Assembly: GCA_963797485.1 (NCBI GenBank)
Contig: CAWCPF010000003.1
Coordinates: 868,001 to 932,000, forward strand
Source of the DNA: CAWAND01 sp963797485
GTDB taxonomy: Bacteria > Chloroflexota > Anaerolineae > Anaerolineales > E44-bin32
Reading direction: 5' to 3'
DNA: 64,000 nucleotides
Each line of letters opens with the position of its first letter. Position 1 is the stretch's first letter. The notes under the pieces were generated by a model. It worked only from the letters and a program-made list of their open reading frames with translations. It ran no database searches and was not told where the DNA came from. This document shows, piece by piece, positions 36,547 through 45,447 of the stretch. A program made the translations under genes and the position numbers.

Positions 36547-38839
36547 ATGAAAGTAGAAGAATCGCAATCCAAACAGCAACCCCGGGTGCCGCTCGGTGGC
36601 GATTATTGGGAGGCTGATCCCGGAACACCCTTGTGGGGTTTCGCCGATCTGCATGCCCATCTCATGGCCCATTTGGCTTTCGGTGGAAAGGCGTTTTGGG
36701 GCGAGCCCTACGATCCCCAGCATCCGGGTCCTGAAGGCATCGAATATGCCCTTAGCTCGTGCGAACCGATTCACGGTGGACTGATCAACGTCAATCCGGA
36801 GTTTGGCCATCCCGCCGGTGGCGGCTGGCCAGAGTTTATCGTCTGGCCGCGCTTCACGACCCTGGTTCACCAACAGGCGTACATTGATTGGCTTCACCGT
36901 TCCTACTTAGGTGGTCTGCGTTTGATCACCTGCCTTGCAGTGAACAATGAGTTGTTGGCCACAAAAACCACCCCACACTTGGCGCACGATGACAAGAGCG
37001 CCATTCAGACCCAACTGGCCGCCATGCAGGCCATGGTCGCTCATGTCGATGCACAGAGCGGCGGGACTGGGAAAGGGTGGCTGCAGGTTGCTTACTCGCC
37101 TGAGGAAGCCCGTCAGATCATCACCCAAAACCGGCTTGCCGTGGTCCTCGGTGTAGAAGTCGAACTCGCTCGGAAACTGGCACAACGCGGACGACTTGGA
37201 GAAGCTGAGCCACGGGGATCTGGATCAGGCACGTGAACTGATCGGGCAGGAGTTGGATTGGCTGCACGAGCTTGGTGTGCGTCAAATCACCCCCATTCAT
37301 CTCACCAACAACGCCTTCGGCGGTACGGCTATCTATCTGCGGTTTCTGGAGATGGTCAATCTGTTCGTCACCGGCGAGAGGTGGATGGTCGAGGACGCCT
37401 GGAGCACTGGCGTGCGCTATCGTATTGACCACGATGGCGCCGACTTGGTGGATGCTGCTGAACGCACGGTCATGGTTTCCGGAAAACACATGCGAGCCAT
37501 GCACCGGCGCACACTGCTGGACCACATTCCCGGCATTCGCGAGCTTTTCGAGGCCGTGGAAGCCCCGAAAGTGGGCGGCGGACACGCCAATACCCTGGGA
37601 CTGAACAAGTACGGCCGGATTTTGCTTCAAGAGTTGATGAAAAGGGGCTTCATCATTGACGTCGACCACATGTCCGAAAAGACGACTGATGCCGCGCTGG
37701 AGATAGCAGAACAACAGGCATACCCGGTCATATGCTCTCACACCTGGTTTCGTGATCTGTTGTTCAGCGCTCAGACCGAGTTTGACCCTCAGAAGCATGA
37801 GCATTACGGGACCAGCGATGTGCACAAAGTGGCACATGAAGCTGGAAAACGAGGGGACCAGATCGAACGCATCGGCCGCCTGGGCGGGATCGTGGCGCCC
37901 ATCCTCAACCAAGGCGACATTGCGGGTCTGCGCCGAGGCTTGCCCGAGGAAGCCGGGAAGATCCCAGAGCCGTGCGCCGGAACGAGCACATCGTTTGCCC
38001 AGGCCTATGTGTACGCCCTTTCGAAAATGGGCGGCCACAGCGTGGCTATTGGCTCGGATATCAATGGAGCCGCTGGGCTACCCGGCCCGCGCTTCGGCAC
38101 GTTTGCGGGTTTCGGCGCCCATAATGACGCCCGCCGCGTCTCTCAACGCCGAGGCGAAATCGAACGTCAGGTGAATGGCGTGGCCTATGCCACGCCACTG
38201 CTGGATCACCGCTGGCATCGGTTTGAATCCACGGGAGACGGCGCCTACGACGAAGAAGAATGTGATATCTGGCAGGCCGTGGCCCAATACAAAGCCGGCT
38301 TTAACCCGTTGGAGCAAGAACATCCTGAGACAGATTTTCCCGAACACACGCTGCGCGAAGCCTTGAAGCTGGCAGAGATCGTTCACGATCAGACGTGGGT
38401 TGACAATGCAACCCGCGGTTTCTGGCTGGCTGACCAGGACCCGGCTGCGGCCGAGGATCAAGCATCGAAATGGCCGCTGGAGCAGCAGGCGGCCTACTTC
38501 GCTCGCAGAGCTGCATCAACATTGCCCTCGGATCTCGATCAGCGCACGCTGGAATTGATCGGGAAGATTCGGCCAATCTGGGAAAAATGGGAGCAAATGG
38601 AGGGCGACAACCGGCCCTTGACACGTTCAACCGCCGGAGAGCGTCGCGACTTCGATCTGAACCTGGACGGGATGGCGCACTACGGAATGCTGCCTGACCT
38701 GCTGCAGGACATGTGCAACGTGGGCCTGACTGCCGAGGACCTGGCTCCCTTGTTCCGCTCAGCCAGCGACTACATCGAAACGTGGGACAAGTGCGAACAT
38801 CGGGCGAAAGAGATTTCGGAGACTCAAGATAGGTCATGA
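36547..38839 (+). CDS. Membrane dipeptidase-like metallohydrolase (peptidase M19-like), one frameshift
   Basis: The first frame has the metal-binding start LWGFADLHAHLMAHLAFGGK. The second frame continues with SLGNWHNADDLEKLSHGDL, PIHLTNNAFGGTAIYLRFLE, IDVDHMSEKTTDAALEIAE, CSHTWFRDLL and the late motif VAIGSDINGAAGLPGPRFG. Deleting one A from the AA at 37163-37164 joins them into about 763 residues. Catalytic residues of the amidohydrolase-type metal site are all present across both parts. It is much longer than classic renal-type dipeptidases (about 400 residues), with long inserts and a C-terminal extension. No signal peptide, so cytoplasmic; substrate unknown. Confidence 0.8.
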
Positions 38840-39239
38840 GGCTTGCGGCTAGGCTGACTCGGCGACGGTTTGTGTAGAATTTCACAATCGGGACCAATTC
38901 TTCCCGCACCTGGCATGTGGGCGCTGAGGACAGCAGGTCTTCGCCGCTGCGTGGCCAAGAAGTACATCTAAGTCTTGCTGCAACAGAAGGATGGCATCCA
39001 AATGGAATCGAGCCCAGCCCCTTCGCGATCCCCCGGCGACGCGCTGCGGGTTCAAGGAGGGGCAACTCGTCGGGCCAAGGTCCCTGGTTCGCCGGCACTG
39101 GCCGGCCGAGCCAAGGCGCTCCCTGAAAGCACCCGAAAGGGTGCTTTTTGTTTCCCCCATGTGTCTTTATACCCGGGATCAGGATGGCGAAGGCGAACGC
39201 TGTTCTCAGGGGCAGGTTGCGAAATCCAGGCCGGACCGG
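38840..39239. other. Non-coding stretch with tRNA-Met relic
   Basis: No gene recognised apart from the degenerate tRNA-derived relic and its terminator (39032-39149). Confidence 0.5.
39032..39149 (+). repeat. tRNA-Met relic (third), with 5' flank, T-loop insertion and terminator
   Basis: CCGGCGACGCGCTGCGGG is identical to the tRNA-Met 5' flank and acceptor strand (from about 19857). The D-arm (GGCAACTCGTC against GGCAGCTCGTC) and AAGGTC...GGTTCG follow, with the anticodon arm deleted. After GGTTCG is a GC-rich insert resembling the insert in the second relic (shared pattern CTGRCCGGCC). AGCACCC-GAAA-GGGTGCT-TTTT closes it as a strong terminator (39127-39149). Confidence 0.75.
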
Positions 39240-39720
39240 CTAAGTCTGCACGTACTCAGCCTCTTGCGGCGTCTCGGGGGCGGGGTGTTGCCCACGACGA
39301 TGCACAACCACGTGGATTCCAGGCCATGGTCTGAGCGAGAAAAGCGGCCATGGCTCGACGGCCTGGTCGGGGACAAGCGTCAGGTGAAACTTGGCGGCGA
39401 TCATGGCGGTCACCAGGACAGCTTCGGTCATGCCAAAGGTGTGTCCAATGCATTGCCTCAGACCGCCTCCTAAGGGGAACTACGCAAACGCCGGAAGCTT
39501 GCGCGTGAAATCGGGTTGCCAGCGTTCCGGGCGGAACTCATCGGGGCGATCGAAGAAGTGGGGGTCGCGCTGCACCACCCACTGGCTGAGCGTTACCGAG
39601 GTGCCGGCCCGCAGCCGGTAGCCGCCTAGTTCGAAATCTCCCAACTCGAGTCTCGGCGTGGCTCAGGCCGTCGGATACAGGCTCAAACCTTCCAATGACC
39701 TTGAAGTGAGATTCTTTCCG
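39240..39720 (-). pseudogene. Decayed cytochrome P450, C-terminal part
   Basis: The minus strand reads EGLSLYPTA, stop, ATPRLELGDFELGGYRLRAG, then the PERF-like FDRPDEFRPERW, then KLPAFA, stop, and FPLGGGLRQCIGHTFGMTEA containing the heme-binding Cys. The end VEPWPLFSLRPWPGIHVVV is the normal P450 tail. One TGA falls where a Trp codon is expected (LYPTAW) and one TAG just before the heme loop (AYF expected). Nothing recognisable of the N-terminal two thirds remains. A clear pseudogene by point decay rather than indel error. Confidence 0.85.
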
Positions 39721-40113
39721 GTGAAGCGCGGCCCAAGATGGCGCCTGACGGGGCAGTCAGTCGAATCATACGAGGAGTGTTTGAACCCGGAAGGCGCGCA
39801 GATCATACGATGGTTGCACACTGCGCCAACCCTGCTCCACGGCCGGGACAACGCGTGGGCAATCGGACTGATGCGATCATCCGCGCCCGCCAGCCTGGCA
39901 CACGTGACCAGAAGATCTGAGCCAATCCGCCTGCGGTGACCAAAGACACTTGAGGAACCGCCAACTGCCCCCTATCATGGCTGTGGATTGTCCCGGCGGC
40001 ACGCCCCGCGGTCTGGTAGGCTTGAAGCCGGGAATCGAAGCACGCAGGCGGACCAAGCCGCGGGCGCATACCCGGGCGGTCTCAGTCTGGCCAAGCATTG
40101 GGAGAAGACCTCC
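39721..40113. other. Intergenic region before the ammonia-lyase
   Basis: No recognisable gene. It probably includes further eroded P450 sequence on the minus strand and the promoter of the ammonia-lyase gene, which I cannot place with confidence. Confidence 0.4.
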
Positions 40114-41637
40114 ATGACGCAAGTGCTCGACGGTTCGTCGCTGACCATCGAATCCCTGGTCGCCATCGCTCGGGGCAATGAACCGGTCAGCCTGGCGCCT
40201 GAAGCCCTGGAACGAATCCGTGTCTGTCGCGCCATGGTCGAGGACAAGCTTGCCCACAAGGAAATCATGTATGGCACCAACACCGGTATCGGGGAGTTCT
40301 CGGAAGTGCTGCTCAGCGACGAGCAGGTCAAAGAGTTTCAGCGTTTCCTGATCTACAACCACGCAGCCGGGATCGGGGATCCGCTCCCGCTGGAGACGGT
40401 TCGGGCCGCGCTGGCGGGTCGAATCAACGTGCATGCGCACGGCAACTCCGGATGCCGGCCGGTGATCACTCAGACCCTGGTGGAGATGCTCAATCGCGGC
40501 GTGACCCCCGTGGTATGCGAGAAGGGCTCGGTCGGCGCCAGCGGTGACCTGGCCCCCATGGCCCAGGCCGCGCTGCTCCTGATGGGGGAAGGGGAAGCCT
40601 TCTTCGAAGGGGAGCGCCTCTCCGGCCGCGAGGCGATGGAGCAGGCCGGTATCGAGATACCCGGGCTGGAGGCCCGCGACGGACTGGCGGCCATCAACGG
40701 TGCCAACGTGCTGACCGCCATGTCGGCGCTGCAGATTCACGACATGGAACGGTGGTTGAATCAGGCCGAGATTGCCGCGGCTATGTCGATTGAGGCGCTG
40801 CTGGGCAACCTCAAGCCGTACACCGCCAGGCTCCACGAGCTGCGAGGCTTTAAGGGGGCGATCACGTCTGCCGACAACATCCGCAAGGTCATCGAAGGCT
40901 CGGATCTGATGACGGGCAAGATGAAGACCAAGGTGCAGGACGCCTACTCGATGCGCTCCACTCCTCAGGTGATCGGTGCGGCGCGCGATGCGGTGGCGTA
41001 TGCGCGTTCCCAGGTGGAAATCGAGCTCAATGGCGTGGGTGACAATCCGGTATATGTCCCTGAGACGAAATCGACCCTCACCGGCGCCAATTTCCAGGGA
41101 TCCCCGGTTTCGCTGCCGATGGACATGGCCGGTGCCGCCATCACCATGGTTTCGGTGCTCTCGGAGCGGCGCATGAACCGGCTGACAAATCCGGCTCTGT
41201 CCCAGGGCCTGCCCGATTTCCTGGCCCATGAGCCGGGGTTCTATTCTGGGATGATGCTGTCGCAGTACACCGCGGATCACTTGATCGTCGAACAGCGCAT
41301 CCTGTCGGCCCCGGCAAGTATCCAGTCCATCCCGGCCGCCGCCGACCAGGAAGACTTCGTCTCCATGGGGATGAACACCGCCCTCAAGAACCGGCAAATC
41401 CTGGACAACGCCTACGGCGTGCTGGGGATCGAGTTCATGGCGGCGGCGCAGGCGCTGGACTTTCGCCAGTTCTCGCCGGGCAAAGGAACCCAGACGGCCC
41501 GGGAGGTCATTCGCAAGCATGTGGACCACCTCGACGTGGACCGCCCCTTGTATCCCGATCACAACCGCATGAAGGCGCTGGTGCAGTCGGGGGAGATTCT
41601 GGACGCAGTCGAGGCACTCATCGGCCCTCTGAACTGA
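40114..41637 (+). CDS. MIO-dependent aromatic amino acid ammonia-lyase (HutH/PAL family)
   Basis: 507 residues from ATG 40114, preceded by GGGAGAAG. The self-made MIO electrophile comes from Ala-Ser-Gly in KGSVGASGDLAPMAQ. The catalytic Tyr loop is MYGTNTGIGEFSE, and ADQEDFVSMGMNTALKNRQI is the substrate-binding region. The enzyme removes ammonia from His, Tyr or Phe. The substrate-selectivity loop reads LIYNHAAGIGDPLP; HutH usually has SHA there, so His specificity is not assured. No hutU, hutI or hutG lies nearby. Longer in-frame starts exist upstream but have no family match. Confidence 0.9.
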   Translation: MTQVLDGSSLTIESLVAIARGNEPVSLAPEALERIRVCRAMVEDKLAHKEIMYGTNTGIGEFSEVLLSDEQVKEFQRFLIYNHAAGIGDPLPLETVRAALAGRINVHAHGNSGCRPVITQTLVEMLNRGVTPVVCEKGSVGASGDLAPMAQAALLLMGEGEAFFEGERLSGREAMEQAGIEIPGLEARDGLAAINGANVLTAMSALQIHDMERWLNQAEIAAAMSIEALLGNLKPYTARLHELRGFKGAITSADNIRKVIEGSDLMTGKMKTKVQDAYSMRSTPQVIGAARDAVAYARSQVEIELNGVGDNPVYVPETKSTLTGANFQGSPVSLPMDMAGAAITMVSVLSERRMNRLTNPALSQGLPDFLAHEPGFYSGMMLSQYTADHLIVEQRILSAPASIQSIPAAADQEDFVSMGMNTALKNRQILDNAYGVLGIEFMAAAQALDFRQFSPGKGTQTAREVIRKHVDHLDVDRPLYPDHNRMKALVQSGEILDAVEALIGPLN

Positions 41638-41751
41638 CACCCCGCATCCAAAACCGCTCTCCGGTTCGCGCGCCGGTCCACAGGTCACCATCCTGAGTCA
41701 CTCAGGCCAACAGCCCCCCGTCATTTGCCGGCCAAGCTCCGGGCTAGGCTA

Positions 41752-41793
41752 TCATGTTGGCTAGTATGTTGGCCAATATGCTAGAATATTGGC
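41752..41793. promoter_or_regulatory. Operator region at the start of the mod operon
   Basis: A perfect inverted repeat GCCAATAT-N6-ATATTGGC (41772-41793) ends at the base before the ATG. Just upstream are two direct copies of ATGTTGGC (41753-41760, 41766-41773). This suits binding by the HTH regulator encoded next, giving autoregulation. The region is much more AT-rich than its surroundings. Confidence 0.7.
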
Positions 41794-42789
41794 ATGATTG
41801 GCGAACGGATAAGGCTGGCCAGGGAACGCCTTGGCTTGACTCAGCAGCAGCTGGCTGAACGGGCCGGGGTCAGTCGCCAGCTTGTGGGCGCCCTGGAGGC
41901 GGGGCGCCATTTGCCACGCGTGGATGCGGCCATGGCGCTGGCGGCGGCATTGGGGTTAGAGACCGAGCGTCTGTTTTCTTCGGGATCCGGGGTCACCGAT
42001 GCGCTCACCGGCGCGCCGGCGCCCGAAGGCGCCTTGGTCCGGGCCGGGCAGGTCGGAGACAGACAGATCACTTCACCGGCGCGGTTGGGAGCCGTGGGTT
42101 GGGATGTCGTGGACGGCATCGTCCGCGACGGCGAGATCGAACGCTGGGCCCATCTCCCGCCTGGCCTGGTCATCGCCGGGTGTGAGCCGGGTCTCGAGCT
42201 GCTCGAACGGCTGCTCAGGCAAGCTGGGCTTGGCGCGCTGGCCGTGGCATGTTCAAGCGCGGCGGCGATTGAGGCTCTGAACGGGAGTCGGGTGCACGCG
42301 GCCGTGGTCCACGGCCTGGCGGCCGGTTTTCCCGCCGTGCCGGATGATCTCGAGGTGGCCCGGTTCCATCTGTGCGCCTGGCGAGTGGGCTTGGCCGGGC
42401 CGCGCGATGCCGCCTCCGACTGGATCGAAGTGGCGCTTCATGGGGACGGTCCGGTGGTACAGCGAGAGGCTGGCGCCGGTGCACAGCAGGCATTCCAGAA
42501 GGCGGTTGGCAGACCAAGGTCGGGTCCGCGCGCCGGGGGACACCTGGAGGCGGCGCGGCTGGCGGTCACTTCTGGTTTGCCGGCAGTCACGATCGAGCCG
42601 GCGGCACGCGCCATGCAGGCCGCTTTTCACCCCCTCGAGCTGCATCAGGCCGAGGTGTGGATCGCCAGGCGGTGGCAGCATGAAGCCTGCGTTGAGTCCG
42701 GGATGGCCGAGATCACGGGCGAGGCGTTTCAAAAACGGTTGGCGGCCATCGGCGGTTATGACCTATCGGGCAGTGGGCTGCCCGTATGA
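41794..42789 (+). CDS. XRE-type HTH fused to a periplasmic-binding-protein-like domain, molybdate operon regulator
   Basis: 331 residues. An N-terminal XRE helix-turn-helix (residues 3-60: RIRLARERLGLTQQQLAERA, GVSRQLVGALEAGRH) is followed by a type-2 binding-protein-like domain with no signal peptide (LVIAGCEPGLELLERLLRQA, AFHPLELHQAEVWIAR). HTH proteins with this effector domain occur beside molybdate and tungstate transporters, where the domain probably binds a ligand. The stop overlaps the modA start by 4 bases, so it is the first gene of the operon. It is not ModE-like. The ligand is inferred. Confidence 0.85.
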   Translation: MIGERIRLARERLGLTQQQLAERAGVSRQLVGALEAGRHLPRVDAAMALAAALGLETERLFSSGSGVTDALTGAPAPEGALVRAGQVGDRQITSPARLGAVGWDVVDGIVRDGEIERWAHLPPGLVIAGCEPGLELLERLLRQAGLGALAVACSSAAAIEALNGSRVHAAVVHGLAAGFPAVPDDLEVARFHLCAWRVGLAGPRDAASDWIEVALHGDGPVVQREAGAGAQQAFQKAVGRPRSGPRAGGHLEAARLAVTSGLPAVTIEPAARAMQAAFHPLELHQAEVWIARRWQHEACVESGMAEITGEAFQKRLAAIGGYDLSGSGLPV

Positions 42790-43571
42790 CAAAGTTGAGG
42801 AGGAATCCTTTGCGTTTTCGTCCCTTTGCCGTTGTTCTTCTCGTCGCCGTGCTTGCCGCGGCTTGCGGGGGAGCAACGGGGACCACCACCGCCATCCAGG
42901 GCCAGGTCCTGGTTTCGGCGGCCGCTTCGCTGACCGACGCCTTCGGGGAACTCAAGACCGCCTTCGAGGCCGCCCATCCCGGGGTCGAAGTGGTGCTAAA
43001 CTTCGGCGCGAGCTCGACGCTCCGCGAGCAAATTCTGGGTGGCGCCCCGGTGGACGTGTTTGCTTCGGCTAACACCTCGAACATGGACCAAGTGGTCAAA
43101 GCCGGGGCCGCCGCCGGAGAACCTCAGATCTTCATCCGCAATCGACTGCAGATCGCCGTCCCGGCCGGCAACCCGGCCGCCATCGCCAGCCTTCAGGATT
43201 TCGCCCGGCCGGAACTCCTGATCGGGTTGTGCGCTGAGGGTGTGCCGTGTGGTGATTTCGCCCGCCAGGCGCTGCAGAAAGCCGGGGTCACGCCGGAGAT
43301 CGACACCAATGAACCCGACGTCCGCGCCCTGCTGACGAAGATCGAGGCCGGAGAGCTGGACGGCGGGATCACGTATGTCACCGATGTCGCCTCGACCGCG
43401 GGCAAGGTCGAGGGCATCGATATCCCGGACGAGCTGAACGTGATCGCCGACTATCCGATCGCGGTGATGGCCCTGGCGCCGAATCCGCAAGCCGCCCAAG
43501 AGTTCGTTGCCTATGTGCTCTCCAGCCAAGGGCAGGCGATCCTGGCCACGTACGGCTTCGCTGCACCTTGA
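42786..43571 (+). CDS. modA: Molybdate ABC transporter substrate-binding lipoprotein ModA
   Basis: 261 residues. Lipobox LAAACGG with the modified Cys at residue 27. The mature protein begins VLVSAAASLTDAFGELKTAF and has the anion-binding region NFGASSTLREQILGGAPVDV and FASANTSNMDQV. It closes with FVAYVLSSQGQAILATYGF, the standard ModA end. It captures molybdate (or tungstate) outside the membrane. ATG overlaps the regulator stop; modB follows with another 4-base overlap. Confidence 0.95.
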   Translation: MTKLRRNPLRFRPFAVVLLVAVLAAACGGATGTTTAIQGQVLVSAAASLTDAFGELKTAFEAAHPGVEVVLNFGASSTLREQILGGAPVDVFASANTSNMDQVVKAGAAAGEPQIFIRNRLQIAVPAGNPAAIASLQDFARPELLIGLCAEGVPCGDFARQALQKAGVTPEIDTNEPDVRALLTKIEAGELDGGITYVTDVASTAGKVEGIDIPDELNVIADYPIAVMALAPNPQAAQEFVAYVLSSQGQAILATYGFAAP

Positions 43572-44383
43572 GCTTGGCTAATCCCACAGGACGACGCCCA
43601 CCCAGCAGAACGCCGTTGCCCCTGATCGGGCTGGCAGGGCTGGGCGTCGTCCTGTTCACCCTCCCACTGGTCGGCTTGCTCTCGAAAGCCCCCTGGTCGT
43701 GGGCGGCCGAGATCCTGAGCGCACCGGTTGTCACTGAAGCCCTCCAACTATCGCTGCTGGCTTCGATCGCCTCGATGGCCATTTCGGCGCTTCTGGGGGT
43801 CCCGCTGGCTTGGGTTCTTGCCCGGGTCGAGTTCCCCGGGCGGGGACTGGTACGCGGAATCGTCACCCTGCCTCTGGTCCTGCCGCCGGTCGTGGGGGGC
43901 GTGGCTCTGCTTTTCGCATTCGGCCGGCAGGGTCTGATTGGGGCGCCGGTGTACGCCTCAACCCACCTGCTGCTGCCCTTTTCGATCGGGGGGGTGGTGA
44001 TGGCGACGACGTTTGTCGCCATGCCCTTCCTGGTCATTACCGTCGAAGGAGCCTTGCGCAACCTCGATCCGCGCTACGAAGGCGCAGCTTCCACATTGGG
44101 GGCTCACCCGTGGACGGTGTTTTGGCGCGTGACCCTGCCCATGATCGGCCCCTCCCTGGCCGCCGGGCTGGTTTTGGCCTGGGCGTGGGCGTTGGGCGAG
44201 TTTGGGGCCACGATCACCTTTGCTGGCAACCTGCAAGGCAGGACCCAGACTCTCCCGCTGGCGGTCTTCGTGGCCCTGGAAAGCGATCGTGAAACGGCCG
44301 TGGCGATCAGCCTGATGATGGTCGCCGTCTCGCTGCTTGTGCTGGTTGCCTTGCGCGATCGCTGGTGGAACGAGGTCCGATGA
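43568..44383 (+). CDS. modB: Molybdate ABC transporter permease ModB
   Basis: 271 residues with about six membrane helices. The start is a TTG at 43568 overlapping the modA stop. The permease signature for coupling to the ATPase is the EAA-like loop VEGALRNLDPRYEGAASTLG, and ALGEFGATITFAGN is the typical ModB/CysT-like motif. It forms the transmembrane channel with ModC. Its stop overlaps the modC ATG by 4 bases. Confidence 0.93.
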   Translation: MSLANPTGRRPPSRTPLPLIGLAGLGVVLFTLPLVGLLSKAPWSWAAEILSAPVVTEALQLSLLASIASMAISALLGVPLAWVLARVEFPGRGLVRGIVTLPLVLPPVVGGVALLFAFGRQGLIGAPVYASTHLLLPFSIGGVVMATTFVAMPFLVITVEGALRNLDPRYEGAASTLGAHPWTVFWRVTLPMIGPSLAAGLVLAWAWALGEFGATITFAGNLQGRTQTLPLAVFVALESDRETAVAISLMMVAVSLLVLVALRDRWWNEVR

Positions 44384-45447
44384 CCGGTCACGGCCTTGAG
44401 GCCGACTTCCGGCTGCGGCGATCGCCAGGGTTCGAACTTGAGCTGAGGCTGTCCATTCCGCCTGGCCGGACGGTGGCTCTGTTGGGGCCCAACGGCGCCG
44501 GCAAGTCGACGGCGGTGGCGGCGATGGCGGGTCTGATTCCGATCGACCGCGGACGGATTGAAATCGGCGGACGGGTGATGGACGATCCGTCCGCCGGGAC
44601 CTTCCTTCCGCCGGAAGCTCGCCGGATCGGCGTCGTCTTCCAGGACTTTCTGTTGTTTCCCCATTTGAGCGCCGTTGAAAATGTCGCCTTCGGTCTGAGG
44701 AGCCGGGGTGTGTCAAAGAGGCAGGCGCTCAGCCGGGCTGATGAATGGCTGAAGCGGGTGGGATTGGATGGACTCGGCCGGCGACTGCCCGGCTCGCTCT
44801 CCGGGGGTCAGAGCCAGCGGGTGGCGTTGGCGCGCGCCTTGATCACTGAGCCCGACCTCCTGCTGTTGGATGAGCCGTTGTCGGCTCTCGACGTGACCTC
44901 CCGAGTGCAGCTGCGGCGTGACCTGGCCCAGCACATGGCCGGTTTTCCAGGGGCGCGCTTGTTTATCACTCATGACCCAACCGAGGCCTTTCTCCTGGCC
45001 GACGACATCCACATCATCGAATCTGGGGCGGTGACTCAGGCCGGAACGCCCGATGACATCCGGCTGCGACCGCGGACGCGTTACGCCGCGGACCTGGCCG
45101 GCTCCAACCTGGTCACGGGACGGGCTCACGAGGGTCGGATCGACACGGGCACGCTCGAGGTCCACGTCGCCGACCACACGATTCATGGGGAAGTCTTGCT
45201 GAGCATCCCGGCTACGGCCATCTCGGTCTACATGCATCGTCCCGAGGGCAGCCCGCGCAACACCTGGCAAGCGCCGATCGATTTGTTGGAAGACCAGGGC
45301 GACCGGGTGCGCCTTAGAATCGGCGCGCCCTTGCCCCTGACGGTGGAGATCACCCACCAGTCTATGGTCGAGTTGGGGTTGCGGGTCGGTCTCGTCGTCT
45401 GGGTGTCGTTCAAGGCCACCGAAGTCCATGTCGAACCTGGGACGTGA
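44380..45447 (+). CDS. modC: Molybdate ABC transporter ATPase ModC
   Basis: 355 residues. Walker A is GPNGAGKST, the Q loop is in VVFQDFLLFPHLSAVENVAF, the signature is LSGGQSQRVALARAL and Walker B LLLDEPLSALD. A C-terminal TOBE/MOP-type domain (about 225-355) could bind oxyanion. ATG 44380 is chosen over GTG 44365 because it overlaps the modB stop as in the other genes of the operon. It powers molybdate import; last gene of the operon. Confidence 0.95.
   Translation: MTGHGLEADFRLRRSPGFELELRLSIPPGRTVALLGPNGAGKSTAVAAMAGLIPIDRGRIEIGGRVMDDPSAGTFLPPEARRIGVVFQDFLLFPHLSAVENVAFGLRSRGVSKRQALSRADEWLKRVGLDGLGRRLPGSLSGGQSQRVALARALITEPDLLLLDEPLSALDVTSRVQLRRDLAQHMAGFPGARLFITHDPTEAFLLADDIHIIESGAVTQAGTPDDIRLRPRTRYAADLAGSNLVTGRAHEGRIDTGTLEVHVADHTIHGEVLLSIPATAISVYMHRPEGSPRNTWQAPIDLLEDQGDRVRLRIGAPLPLTVEITHQSMVELGLRVGLVVWVSFKATEVHVEPGT

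Noticed and set aside
19869..39149. Repeated tRNA-like sequences as a CRISPR array or as extra functional tRNA genes
   Set aside because: Only a few copies, kilobases apart and unequal in length; both later copies lack one half or the anticodon arm and cannot fold into a cloverleaf.
39877..41691. 604-codon minus-strand open frame opposite the ammonia-lyase
   Set aside because: Antisense shadow produced by codon bias; the plus-strand protein has the MIO motif and full family length.
41752..41793. ModE-type box
   Set aside because: The palindrome does not resemble the ModE consensus as I remember it, and the adjacent regulator is an XRE-type protein.
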